Shown piece after piece: positions 5,268-12,467 of a stretch of DNA of 19,772 nt. Position 1 is the stretch's first letter, and the number at the start of each line of letters is the position of its first letter. Location of the stretch: assembly GCA_001872265.1 (NCBI GenBank), contig MNWE01000018.1:1-19772 (forward strand). Direction: 5' to 3'. The notes beneath the pieces were generated by a model, which had not been told where the DNA came from, did no database searches, and worked only from the letters and a program-made list of their open reading frames with translations. Source of the stretch: Parcubacteria group bacterium CG1_02_39_15. Lineage in GTDB: Bacteria; Patescibacteriota; Minisyncoccia; Minisyncoccales; Paceibacteraceae. The position numbers were made by a program, and so were the translations under genes.

Positions 5268-7574
5268 ATGGAGCTAAATGAAACTAAAAATTCAGCGATA
5301 AAGTTTAGACTGGCCCGGGTTTTGGGTCTGTCAGATGCTACCTTTATTGGTGTCGGGGCGTTGCTGGGAGGAGGTATTTTTACTTTGACCGGATTGGCCC
5401 TGTCTTATGCCGGTCCCTCTTTGATTTTGGTCGTAATTCTCAACGGAATCATTGCTTTTATGACTGCCATGGCTTACGCGGAACTGGGTTCCTCTTTTCC
5501 TGAAGCCGGCGGCGCTTTTGTTTGGGTCAGAAAAGGTCTGGGAAACTTGTCGGGACACATTACGGGCTGGACTTCCTGGTTTGCCAATGCCGTTGCTTGC
5601 GGACTTTATTCTTTGAGTTTTTCTTTCTATTTCGGTTTCATGCTTTTCTCTGTCATTTTACCGGCTTTGGGTATTTCTTTTTCTTTTACCGAGGGGAACG
5701 CATTCCAAAAACTAATAGCCATCGCCATTATCTTGCTGATAGGATGGGTTAACTACAGAGGGGTAGCGGGGACGGGAAAGCTAGGAAAAATTATTGTTTA
5801 TCTTGAAATTTTAGTACTCGGCATTTTTATTATTTTTGGCCTGACTTCTTTTTTTGAAAAACCTGATTTACAAACCAGCTTTGTTCCTCTTTTCCCCATG
5901 GGCTTGTTCGGCTTATTGTCGGCAATGGGCTTAATGTACATCGGCTTTGAGGGTTCGGAAATAATCGTCCAGTCGGGAGAAGAGTTGAAAAATCCGCGCA
6001 AAAACATCCCGAGGGCAATCTTTTTTTCTTTGGGCATTATTTGTTTTTTGTATCTTTTGATTATATTTAGCGCTTTAGCCGGAGGCCCCAGTTGGCAGGT
6101 TCTGTCGGAAACAGGGCAGGGAGCTTTGGTAAAAGCTTCCAACTTTTTTATGCCGGGACTTGAGTGGATAATTATTTTTGGTGGCCTGTTGGCGGCTTCT
6201 GCCGCTCTTAATGCCACTATTTTTTCTTCTTCCCACGTGTCTTTTTCCATGGGCAGAGCGGGAACCTTGCCCAGTTTTCTGGCAAAAGTTCATCCCCATA
6301 ATCGCACCCCGTATGTTGCTGTTATAATTTCCACCATTCTGGTTATACTTGTAGCGGGGCTGCTTCCTTTAAAAGAAGTGGCGGCCGTCACCGACCTTCT
6401 TTTCATTTTTCTTTTCATACAACTTCACTTAGCTTTAATCGCCTTGAGGAAAAAATTGCCGGATACTCCGCGTCCCTTTAAAATGCCCCTTTATCCTTTG
6501 CCTTCGCTTGTAGCAATTGTCGCCTACGGGATTTTAATCTATCAATTTTCCCATGTTAGTCCTGTCGGCCTTGCGATTGTTTTGCTTTGGCTGATCGCCG
6601 GCTTTTTGGTCTACTTTTCCTACAGCAAACCAGTGGAGATAGAAAAAATCGGGAAAGAAATTTTCTTTGAAGAAACATTCAGAACGACAGAAAGAAAAGC
6701 TGACCGGATTCTTCTTCCCATCTATCCCGATACAAATTGGAAAGATCTCTTAAATCTGGCTTTGGTTTTTGCCAAACAGAAAGACGCTGAAATTTTTATT
6801 CTTAGCGTAAGACAAATTCCGCTTCCTCTTCCTCTCATAGCGGAAGAAGAGGAAATAGAAGACGACAAGAGATTTCTGGAAGAAGCTTTGAATCTGTGCA
6901 AAGATTGCGGAGTGAATGTCCATGCCGTTTTAATGACGAGCCGCAGCATTTCTGAAGCGATCATATCAATGATTCAAAGAGAAAAGCCAAGCCTCTTGTT
7001 AATGGGATGGAAAGGTTATGCCCGGCTGACAAAAGCCGGCCAAAAAATATTTGGAAGGGATTTAGATATAATCTTAAGGGAGGTTAACTGCGATTTGATT
7101 GTTACCCGTTTGGAGCAACTCAATGATCTCAAAACTATACTTTTACCCTGTGCTCCCGGCCCCCATCTTCGCATCCTGGGCCAAACGGCCAAGGTCATAG
7201 CCGAAGCTTTTGACAGTAAAATCAAAGCAGTTTTCGTTACCACCAAAAGGGAGGCCGAAAAATCAGACCCCGAAGAAAAATTAAATCAATGCGTCTCTGC
7301 CATGGAAATTCCTTCCCAGATACCGCTAAAGACTCAAGTTTTGTATGCCGAACAATCTTCGCCAAGAGACATAGCTTACCAGATTGTGCAGGAGAGCCAG
7401 AACCACGGCTGTATTTTAATAGCTTCGGCAAGAACGAGGTTATTCCACGAAATGATTTTTGGCAATGTCCCGGAAGTCGTCACTAGGAACTCCACCTGCT
7501 CCTTGATTATGGTGAAGAGCCAGCGAGCCATTCTCCGGCCCCTTCTTTCCTTTATTTATGGTAAACTTAGTTAA
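5268..7574 (+). CDS. APC-family amino-acid permease fused to two UspA domains
   Basis: 768 aa. Residues 1-455 form an APC-superfamily transporter with about 12 hydrophobic segments: the TM1 unwound motif I27-G-x-G-A-L-L-G-G-G-I-F38, and 'YIGFEGSEIIVQSGEELKNP' around 224-242. This is followed by a charged linker (456-478) and two cytoplasmic UspA-like domains, about 479-616 and 621-756. The first has 'LLLMGWKGYARL' near 577-587, a partial G-x2-G nucleotide loop. The second has 'ILIASARTRLF' without the glycines, so ATP binding there is doubtful. Such permease-Usp fusions are known and probably couple amino-acid uptake to stress or nucleotide state; the substrate is unknown. The gene is more GC-rich than its neighbours and stands alone. 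Confidence 0.92.
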   Translation: MELNETKNSAIKFRLARVLGLSDATFIGVGALLGGGIFTLTGLALSYAGPSLILVVILNGIIAFMTAMAYAELGSSFPEAGGAFVWVRKGLGNLSGHITGWTSWFANAVACGLYSLSFSFYFGFMLFSVILPALGISFSFTEGNAFQKLIAIAIILLIGWVNYRGVAGTGKLGKIIVYLEILVLGIFIIFGLTSFFEKPDLQTSFVPLFPMGLFGLLSAMGLMYIGFEGSEIIVQSGEELKNPRKNIPRAIFFSLGIICFLYLLIIFSALAGGPSWQVLSETGQGALVKASNFFMPGLEWIIIFGGLLAASAALNATIFSSSHVSFSMGRAGTLPSFLAKVHPHNRTPYVAVIISTILVILVAGLLPLKEVAAVTDLLFIFLFIQLHLALIALRKKLPDTPRPFKMPLYPLPSLVAIVAYGILIYQFSHVSPVGLAIVLLWLIAGFLVYFSYSKPVEIEKIGKEIFFEETFRTTERKADRILLPIYPDTNWKDLLNLALVFAKQKDAEIFILSVRQIPLPLPLIAEEEEIEDDKRFLEEALNLCKDCGVNVHAVLMTSRSISEAIISMIQREKPSLLLMGWKGYARLTKAGQKIFGRDLDIILREVNCDLIVTRLEQLNDLKTILLPCAPGPHLRILGQTAKVIAEAFDSKIKAVFVTTKREAEKSDPEEKLNQCVSAMEIPSQIPLKTQVLYAEQSSPRDIAYQIVQESQNHGCILIASARTRLFHEMIFGNVPEVVTRNSTCSLIMVKSQRAILRPLLSFIYGKLS

Positions 7575-7586
7575 GCTGAAAGGCGA

Positions 7587-7619
7587 TTTTTTGCTTGCCC
7601 CGAGCTTGTCGAGGGGGTA
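7587..7619. repeat. 33-bp dispersed repeat, copy 2
   Basis: It differs from copy 1 (1555-1587) at a single base (GAGCTTG instead of GAGCCTG). It again follows GGCGA plus a T-run in the gap after a gene, and ends 14 nt before the next start. It may serve as, or have replaced, a terminator. Confidence 0.75.
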
Positions 7620-7633
7620 GTATGAATTAAAAT

Positions 7634-8317
7634 ATGAAGAAAGTGGCTATTTTTGATATTGACGGAACAGTTTTCCGATCCAGCCTGCTTATAGAATTAA
7701 CTGACGCACTTATTCAAGAAGGCATTTTTTCTCCGAGAGTGAGGAAGTTGTATGCCCGGGCCGCTGAAAATTGGCTAGACAGAAAGGGCCCGTATGAAGA
7801 ATACATTGGAGCGGTCATTAAGGCATTTCGGCGAAATATCAGAGGCGTTCAGTACAAAGAATTTTCAAGAGTTGCTAAAAAAGTCGTTGCTTTTCACAAA
7901 AATCGAATTTATCGATACACTCGAGACGTTGTAAAAAATTTGAAAAAGAAAAACTATTATCTCTTAGCAATTTCTCACTCGCCTCAAAGAGTGGTTAAAG
8001 AATTTTGCAAGAAAATGGGGTTTAACAAGGTGTACGGCCAGATTTACGAAATCGACAGGCAAAGAAGATTTACTGGCAAGATACTTCATTTAGAGCTAAT
8101 TTCCGACAAGGCTGAAATTTTAAAGCGTGCAACTGAAAAAGAAAAATTAACGCTAAAAGGCTCGGTTGGAGTTGGGGATACGGAAAGCGACATCGCTTTT
8201 TTAAAAATGGTGAAAAAGCCCATTTGTTTTAACCCCAATCAAAAACTTTATCAATATGCAAGACGGGCCGGCTGGAAAATTGTTGTCGAAAGAAAAGACG
8301 TCATTTATCGCCTCTAG
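7634..8317 (+). CDS. HAD-IB family phosphatase (SerB-like)
   Basis: 227 aa. HAD motifs are all present: motif I D8-I-D10-G-T, motif II S114 in 'LAISHS', motif III K159 in 'SDKAE', motif IV G181-D182-T-E-S-D186. The helical cap between residues about 15 and 90 and the 'FDIDGTVF' start match the HAD-IB group that includes phosphoserine phosphatase and lipid-phosphate phosphatases. The substrate is not predictable. No signal peptide or membrane segment is seen, so it is cytoplasmic. It sits between copy 2 of the 33-bp repeat and a hairpin-plus-terminator region, suggesting a single-gene transcript. Confidence 0.85.
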   Translation: MKKVAIFDIDGTVFRSSLLIELTDALIQEGIFSPRVRKLYARAAENWLDRKGPYEEYIGAVIKAFRRNIRGVQYKEFSRVAKKVVAFHKNRIYRYTRDVVKNLKKKNYYLLAISHSPQRVVKEFCKKMGFNKVYGQIYEIDRQRRFTGKILHLELISDKAEILKRATEKEKLTLKGSVGVGDTESDIAFLKMVKKPICFNPNQKLYQYARRAGWKIVVERKDVIYRL

Positions 8318-8320
8318 AAA

Positions 8321-8345
8321 TTGATGGGAATCCGATTCCCATCAA
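8321..8345. repeat. Perfect 11-bp hairpin between HAD gene and terminator
   Basis: TTGATGGGAAT (8321-8331) pairs fully with ATTCCCATCAA (8335-8345) around a CCG loop. It lies 3 nt after a stop codon and 9 nt before a true terminator hairpin. No T-run follows it. It could stabilise the 3' end of the mRNA. Confidence 0.75.
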
Positions 8346-8354
8346 TATAGAAGG

Positions 8355-8375
8355 TCGCCGAAAGGGCGATTTTTT
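8355..8375 (+). terminator. Intrinsic terminator after the HAD-IB gene
   Basis: TCGCC (8355-8359), GAAAG loop, GGCGA (8365-8369) and six Ts (8370-8375). The last T is also the first base of the TGG of the downstream extended -10 element. Confidence 0.8.
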
Positions 8376-8383
8376 GGTAGAAT
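8375..8383 (+). promoter_or_regulatory. Extended -10 promoter giving a leaderless transcript for the glycosylase gene
   Basis: TGG-TAGAAT at 8375-8383 is followed by 6 nt and then ATG 8390. The predicted start of transcription coincides with the A of the ATG. No Shine-Dalgarno sequence is possible in this arrangement. Confidence 0.65.
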
Positions 8384-8389
8384 ATAAAA

Positions 8390-9031
8390 ATGAGTAAAAT
8401 TTATCAATTATACCTTTGGCTTTTGGAAAAATATGGGAGGCCGAGGGATTTTTGGGCAAAGTGGTGTAAAAGGAAAAAGACCCGGCAGGATAGGGAAGAG
8501 ATTGTGCTGGGAGCGATTTTGACGCAGAGAACAAACTGGAAGAATGTGGAAATGTCTTTAAAGAATCTTAAAGGAGCCAAAGCTTTATCGATTAAGGAAA
8601 CTTATCGGGCCGGTAGAAAAAATATAATATTATTAGAAAACCTGATTCGGCCATCGGGTTTCTATAAGCAAAAGTCTCAACGGCTTTTCCAGCTTTGTAA
8701 GTTTATTGTTGAACGTCACAAATCTTTAGAGAAATTTTTCAAGCAAGATTTGAAAACTTGCCGGGAGCAGCTTCTTAAACTTTCTGGTATTGGGCCAGAA
8801 ACAGCTGATTCCATCTTGCTTTATGCTGGAGATAAACCGATTTTTGTGGTTGACGAGTATACTCGCCGTTTTGTTAAAAAACGTAAACTTAGTCAAAATC
8901 ATTCTTATCATTATCTTCAAGATTTATTCCAAAAAAACTTACCAAAAGATGTTAAAATCTATCAGGATTTCCATGCCATGATTGTTTTAGACGGCAAAGG
9001 CACTAAATGGGATTTAATTACTAAAATATAA
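8390..9031 (+). CDS. HhH-GPD DNA glycosylase related to endonuclease III (COG2231/MagIII-like), no Fe-S cluster
   Basis: 213 aa. The 'GAILTQRTNWKNVE' segment (41-54), the helix-hairpin-helix L131-S-G-I-G-P-E-T-A-D140 and the catalytic Asp D155 in 'IFVVDEYTRR' identify the HhH-GPD superfamily. The position of the endonuclease III lysine nucleophile is not Lys (PETAD), which suggests a monofunctional glycosylase such as a 3-methyladenine glycosylase III-like enzyme. Only three cysteines exist (26, 103, 124) and none at the C-terminus, so the [4Fe-4S] loop of Nth is absent; the protein ends soon after 'HAMIVLDGKGTK'. It removes damaged bases in base-excision repair by family analogy. PanD follows after 5 nt. 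Confidence 0.88.
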   Translation: MSKIYQLYLWLLEKYGRPRDFWAKWCKRKKTRQDREEIVLGAILTQRTNWKNVEMSLKNLKGAKALSIKETYRAGRKNIILLENLIRPSGFYKQKSQRLFQLCKFIVERHKSLEKFFKQDLKTCREQLLKLSGIGPETADSILLYAGDKPIFVVDEYTRRFVKKRKLSQNHSYHYLQDLFQKNLPKDVKIYQDFHAMIVLDGKGTKWDLITKI

Positions 9032-9036
9032 TCAAA

Positions 9037-9378
9037 ATGAGGTGGTTATTAAGGTCAAAAATTCACAAAGCAACAGTTACTGGTAAAAATTTAAATTATG
9101 TAGGAAGCATAGGGATAGATAAAACCCTTACAGAGAAAGTTGGGCTTTGGCCCGGAGAGAGGGTTTTGGTAGTGGATAACACTAACGGAGTAAGGTTAGA
9201 AACTTATGTAATTGAAGAAAAAAGAGATTCTAGGAAAATAATCATGTATGGAGCTGCTTCTCGTTTAATTAAAAAAGGTGACGAAGTTATTATTATGGGC
9301 TTTGAATTGACCGATAATCCAATAAGTCCGAAAAATATTCTGGTTGATAAGAATAATAAATTTGTGAAGTTTTTATAA
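9037..9378 (+). CDS. panD: Aspartate 1-decarboxylase (PanD)
   Basis: 113 aa proenzyme. It cleaves itself to make a pyruvoyl cofactor and converts L-aspartate to beta-alanine, the precursor of pantothenate and coenzyme A. The family landmarks are intact: K8 and H10 in 'RSKIHKATVT', the Gly23-Ser24 processing site in 'YVGSIGID', and 'MYGAASRLIKKGDEVIIMGF' (catalytic-site segment). Length is slightly below the 115-140 aa norm. ATG 9037 follows the glycosylase stop by 5 nt and hpf begins 1 nt after the panD stop, so it is in an operon with unrelated genes. No other pantothenate gene is in the window. Confidence 0.93.
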   Translation: MRWLLRSKIHKATVTGKNLNYVGSIGIDKTLTEKVGLWPGERVLVVDNTNGVRLETYVIEEKRDSRKIIMYGAASRLIKKGDEVIIMGFELTDNPISPKNILVDKNNKFVKFL

Positions 9379-9379
9379 A

Positions 9380-9688
9380 ATGAGAATTACTATTAAAGCA
9401 ACAAATTTAGATTTGACCCCAACGATAAAAAAAGCGATTGAAGAAAAAATCGGCACTTTGGATAGGTTTATCCCGGATATTAATATGCCGCTTGATGCTT
9501 TCGTTGAAGTAGCTCTTGAAACTCGCCATCACCAAAAAGGAAATATTTATTATGCAGAAGCAAGCATTAAAGTCCCGGGTAAAGTTCTTAGGTCTGAAGC
9601 AAGAGAGAAAAACATTTACAAAGCGATTAATACGGTGAAAGATGAACTTCAGAGACTTCTTAAAAAGTACAAAGAAAAAAAAGTCTAA
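9380..9688 (+). CDS. hpf: Ribosome hibernation-promoting factor, short form (HPF/YfiA/RaiA family)
   Basis: 102 aa. The beta-alpha-beta-beta-beta-alpha pattern of S30AE proteins is clear: 'MRITIKATNLDLTPTIKKAI', 'KIGTLDRFIPDI', 'VEVALETRHHQKGNIYYAEASI' and a terminal basic helix ending KKYKEKKV. The protein binds the decoding region of the 30S subunit and silences ribosomes in stationary phase or stress. It lacks the long C-terminal dimerisation domain, so it is the short form. It is tightly packed behind panD (1-nt gap), and its 3' end overlaps the DUF3175 gene by 47 nt in another frame. Confidence 0.92.
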   Translation: MRITIKATNLDLTPTIKKAIEEKIGTLDRFIPDINMPLDAFVEVALETRHHQKGNIYYAEASIKVPGKVLRSEAREKNIYKAINTVKDELQRLLKKYKEKKV

Positions 9689-9953
9689 AAATAAAAAATG
9701 GGCTACCTATGTTACCAAGCATAGTTTTGCTTTGGATTTGGAAGAGGGCGTCTTTACCTGGGATAACCCGCAAAAAATTGCGGCTTCTCTTAAAAAATCA
9801 GCTGAGATGAGTTTAAACCGCAAAGGAACGCCGTTTCAATCAGCCATGTCTATGCTTAATTTTTATATTAACCGCGCCGGAAAAAACTTGAAACCCGACA
9901 GAAAGCGAATTTTGGGGCAGGCGAAAATAGAATTGCGAAAATTATTTAATTGA
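9642..9953 (+). CDS. DUF3175 domain protein
   Basis: 103 aa, basic. The segment 'KWATYVTKHSFALDLEEGVFTWDNPQKIAASLKKSAE', then 'SAMSMLNFYINRAGKNL' and 'RKRILGQAKIELRKL' matches the DUF3175 pattern; the function of the family is unknown. The only in-frame start is ATG 9642, inside the hpf gene, giving a Lys-rich 20-residue N-terminus before the conserved part (KKW). The 47-nt overlap with hpf in a different frame is unusually long but is forced by the lack of a later start. Confidence 0.85.
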   Translation: MNFRDFLKSTKKKKSKNKKWATYVTKHSFALDLEEGVFTWDNPQKIAASLKKSAEMSLNRKGTPFQSAMSMLNFYINRAGKNLKPDRKRILGQAKIELRKLFN

Positions 9954-9959
9954 TAGGAT
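9951..9959 (+). promoter_or_regulatory. Extended -10 candidate overlapping the DUF3175 stop codon
   Basis: TGA-TAGGAT; the TGA is also the stop codon of the DUF3175 gene. ATG 9968 is 8 nt downstream, so a transcript would be leaderless or nearly so. Confidence 0.4.
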
Positions 9960-9967
9960 AAGATATC

Positions 9968-10822
9968 ATGTTAGAAAATGTGGTTATTCCAAGGCCATCG
10001 GATTTAGAGAAACTAAAAGAGGAATTTAAAAAAGGCGGAGCCAAAAAATTACACATCCTTTCAGATTTTGAAAGGACTTTAACCTATGCTTTTGTGGGAG
10101 GAGAAAGGGTTCCTTCTCTAATTTCAGTTCTAAGAAGTAGCAGCGAATATTTGGGTGACGATTATGTCCAAAAAGCCCAAGCTCTTTCTGAGAAATATCA
10201 TCCAATTGAAATTGACTCAAAAATTCCGGTTGAAGAGAAGAAAAAGGCGATGGAAGAATGGTGGCTGAGCCACTTTGATTTATTGATTAAAACCGGTTTG
10301 AATAAAAAACACTTAAAAATGGTGGCGGAATCGGGAAAGATGAAGTTAAGAGAGGGAATTGGAGACCTTTTTGATTTATTAAAAAAACATGAGATTCCTT
10401 TGGTCATTATGTCAGCCAGCGGCCTGGGAGGAGATGTAATTTCAATGTTTCTTGAAAAAGAGGATAAGTTATCCTCAAATATTTACATAATTTCTAATTC
10501 ATTTTTGTGGGATGAACAGGGCAACGCCATCGGCGTGAAAAAGCCAATAATCAATTCTCTGAATAAAGATGAAACTGTTGTCCGTGATTTTCCCTTAATT
10601 TATGAGAAAGTCAAAGGCAGGAGAAACGTTCTATTATTAGGAGATAATTTAGAAGACGTGGAAATGATTAAAGGCTTTGATTATGATAATTTAATAAAGA
10701 TAGGTTTTCTGAACGAAGCGGTAAATGAAAATCTGGAGCCGTATAAAAAAACTTACGACATTTTGATATTAAACGACTCTTCGGTAGAGTATATTCAAAC
10801 CTTATTAAAAGAAATGTTATGA
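9968..10822 (+). CDS. UMPH-1 / cN-III-type pyrimidine 5'-nucleotidase-like HAD hydrolase
   Basis: 284 aa. The overall plan fits the eukaryote-type cytosolic 5'-nucleotidase III family, which dephosphorylates UMP and CMP: motif I S32-D33-F-E35-R-T-L-T, cap segment 'EEWWLSHFDLLIKTGL' (95-110) that holds the substrate-binding Glu in the family, motif II S149-A-S-G-L-G, a Lys near 200 and motif IV G225-D226-N-L-E-D230. The second Asp of the DxD motif, the general acid/base, is Glu35 here (GAA codon), so activity may be altered. Bacterial members are uncommon in my experience. The stop overlaps a small basic ORF as ATGA. Confidence 0.8.
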   Translation: MLENVVIPRPSDLEKLKEEFKKGGAKKLHILSDFERTLTYAFVGGERVPSLISVLRSSSEYLGDDYVQKAQALSEKYHPIEIDSKIPVEEKKKAMEEWWLSHFDLLIKTGLNKKHLKMVAESGKMKLREGIGDLFDLLKKHEIPLVIMSASGLGGDVISMFLEKEDKLSSNIYIISNSFLWDEQGNAIGVKKPIINSLNKDETVVRDFPLIYEKVKGRRNVLLLGDNLEDVEMIKGFDYDNLIKIGFLNEAVNENLEPYKKTYDILILNDSSVEYIQTLLKEML

Positions 10823-10947
10823 AAAAATATTCTCAAAAGAGAGTTTTTAGGAAAAAGATGGCTTTCCTTCCTAAAACTAAAATTAGGGTAAGAAGTGTGG
10901 CGACGAGATTAGAACATCGGCGAGTTGAAGGAAAAAGCAACAAATAA
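10819..10947 (+). CDS. Small basic protein (42 aa), translationally coupled
   Basis: Its ATG overlaps the nucleotidase TGA (ATGA at 10819-10822) and it runs 42 codons to TAA at 10945-10947. It begins MKKYSQKRVFRKKMAFLPK and continues through 'RVRSVATRLEHRR'. About a third of the residues are Lys or Arg, with no acidic cluster, Cys or membrane segment. I do not recognise it; a nucleic-acid- or ribosome-binding peptide would fit the composition. The exact overlap with the upstream gene is the main support that it is real. A terminator follows at 10982. Confidence 0.5.
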   Translation: MKKYSQKRVFRKKMAFLPKTKIRVRSVATRLEHRRVEGKSNK

Positions 10948-10981
10948 ATATGACAATTTAGACCAAGGTTAAAAGAAAAGC

Positions 10982-11002
10982 TCGCTTAAGGGGCGATTTT
11001 TT
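10982..11002 (+). terminator. Intrinsic terminator before the PD-(D/E)XK gene
   Basis: TCGCTT (10982-10987), AAG loop, GGGCGA (10991-10996, two G-U pairs) and six Ts (10997-11002). The T-run runs directly into an extended -10 element. Confidence 0.7.
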
Positions 11003-11010
11003 GTTAGAAT
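11002..11010 (+). promoter_or_regulatory. Extended -10 promoter, leaderless, for the PD-(D/E)XK gene
   Basis: TGT-TAGAAT followed by 6 nt and ATG 11017: the same element and spacing as at 8375. Confidence 0.65.
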
Positions 11011-11016
11011 GGGGCA

Positions 11017-11700
11017 ATGAACAATAAACCAATAAAACTTTCGCCCAATTCTTTAAACCTATTTTTAGAGTGTCCTTGCTGTTTTTGGCTGGAGAAAAAA
11101 ATGGGCATCAGAAGGCCGCCGCCTTATCCTTATGCGCTTAATACGGCCGTAGATACGCTTTTAAAACAGGAATTTGACGGTTACCGAGCCAAGGGAGAAC
11201 CCCACCCTTTGCTTTTGTCCAACAATATTCCGGCCAAGCTTTTCCCAAATCAAAGCTTATTAAATCAATGGCGGAGCAATCTTGCCGGAATAAGGTTTTA
11301 TGATTCAGAATTAGACGCCACTCTTTTTGGGGCAGTAGATGATATTTTAGAGTTCGCCGATGGCAAATTGGCGCCAATGGATTATAAATCCACTGGCAGC
11401 GCGGTAGCGACGGTCTATGACCGTTTTCAGCTGCAGATGGACATTTATACTCATCTTTTAGAAAAGAACGGCTTTCAAACTCCCAGAAAGGGCTATCTGG
11501 CTTTTTATGTGGTTGACAAGAAAAATGGATTTGGCGGCAGATTGCCCTTCAGAGAAGAACTTCACGAAATAGAAACCAATCCCTTAGACGTTCCAGAGCT
11601 TTTTAAAGATGCGGTTGCCCTGTTAAGAAGAGAAGCGCCGCCTCTGCATAGTCCGGATTGCAAATACGGCCAGTGGCTAAAAGACGCGTCCAAAATTTAG
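11017..11700 (+). CDS. PD-(D/E)XK nuclease superfamily protein (PDDEXK_1/Cas4-AddB-like fold)
   Basis: 227 aa. 'LSPNSLNLFLECPCCFWLEK' (8-27) is the usual N-terminal start of this group; G105-A-V-D108-D, then D122-Y-K124, then Q140-x-x-x-Y144 form the nuclease core (D...DxK...QxxxY). Cys19, 21 and 22 near the N-terminus and Cys215 near the C-terminus hint at the Fe-S arrangement of Cas4/AddB, but that needs three C-terminal cysteines and only one is present, so a cluster is doubtful. No cas or recombination genes are nearby. It starts a transcription unit with a CofE-like ligase and a membrane protein. Confidence 0.8.
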   Translation: MNNKPIKLSPNSLNLFLECPCCFWLEKKMGIRRPPPYPYALNTAVDTLLKQEFDGYRAKGEPHPLLLSNNIPAKLFPNQSLLNQWRSNLAGIRFYDSELDATLFGAVDDILEFADGKLAPMDYKSTGSAVATVYDRFQLQMDIYTHLLEKNGFQTPRKGYLAFYVVDKKNGFGGRLPFREELHEIETNPLDVPELFKDAVALLRREAPPLHSPDCKYGQWLKDASKI

Positions 11701-11708
11701 CCTAAAGC

Positions 11709-12464
11709 ATGAAAGTTTTTCCGATAAAAACTCATAAAATAAAACCCTATAAACAGAATCTGTTTGAGATTTTAGATAAATACTTGAAGTCTCTTAGCGA
11801 AGGATCAATCTTGGTAATTACTTCTAAAATTATTTCGATATGCCAGGCAAGAGTAGTTAAAATAAAAAAGGCGGACAAGAAAGAACTTATAAAACAAGAA
11901 GCAGAATATTTTTTACCGGCAGAAGAAAATAAATATAATATTACTTTAACTATCAAGAATAATCTTTTGATCCCAACCGCAGGGATAGATGAGTCTAATG
12001 GAAACGGATATTTTATTCTTTGGCCAAAAGATCCGCAAAAAACAGCTGATGAGGTGCGGCAATACTTATGCGACAGATTTTCAATTAAAAAAGCTGGAGT
12101 GATTATTACCGACAGCAAAACAACTCCGCTAAGATGGGGGACAACGGGAGTAGCAATCGCTCACAGCGGCTTCGTTGCTCTTAACAATTATATTGGCAAG
12201 CCAGACATATTTGGGAAAAAACTCAAAGTGACAAAAGCAAATGTTTCAGACGCCTTGGCCGTTTCAGCCGTTCTGATAATGGGAGAGGGAAACGAACAAA
12301 CTCCTTTAGCGATTATTGAAGATGTTCCTTTTGTAAAATTTCAAAATAGAAATCCTTCAAAAAAAGAACTTCAAGAGCTCCATATAAACATAGAAGACGA
12401 TTTGTATGCCCCATTGTTAAAAAGCGTAAAATGGAGAAAAGGTGATAAGCAAAAAGAAAAATAA
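11709..12464 (+). CDS. CofE-like gamma-glutamyl ligase (coenzyme F420-0 ligase family; putative folate/F420 glutamate ligase)
   Basis: 251 aa. The family pattern is visible: 'GSILVITSKIISICQARVV' near the N-terminus, 'LLIPTAGIDESNGNGYFILWP' (family: sAGIDxSN), 'VIITDSKTTPLRWGTTGVAIAHSGF' and 'KVTKANVSDALAVSAVLIMGEGNEQTP'. In F420-producing organisms CofE adds glutamates to F420-0. No F420 biosynthesis gene is in the window, and relatives in CPR genomes are usually labelled putative folate-metabolism gamma-glutamate ligases, so the acceptor is uncertain. It is preceded by a CAAAATTTAG motif whose TAG is the stop of the previous gene, 8 nt before ATG. No Shine-Dalgarno sequence. Confidence 0.85.
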   Translation: MKVFPIKTHKIKPYKQNLFEILDKYLKSLSEGSILVITSKIISICQARVVKIKKADKKELIKQEAEYFLPAEENKYNITLTIKNNLLIPTAGIDESNGNGYFILWPKDPQKTADEVRQYLCDRFSIKKAGVIITDSKTTPLRWGTTGVAIAHSGFVALNNYIGKPDIFGKKLKVTKANVSDALAVSAVLIMGEGNEQTPLAIIEDVPFVKFQNRNPSKKELQELHINIEDDLYAPLLKSVKWRKGDKQKEK

Positions 12465-12467
12465 CCT

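Noticed and set aside
11017..11700. Cas4 of a CRISPR system
   Set aside because: No repeats or cas genes are present and the C-terminal cysteine cluster is incomplete; it is a general PD-(D/E)XK protein.
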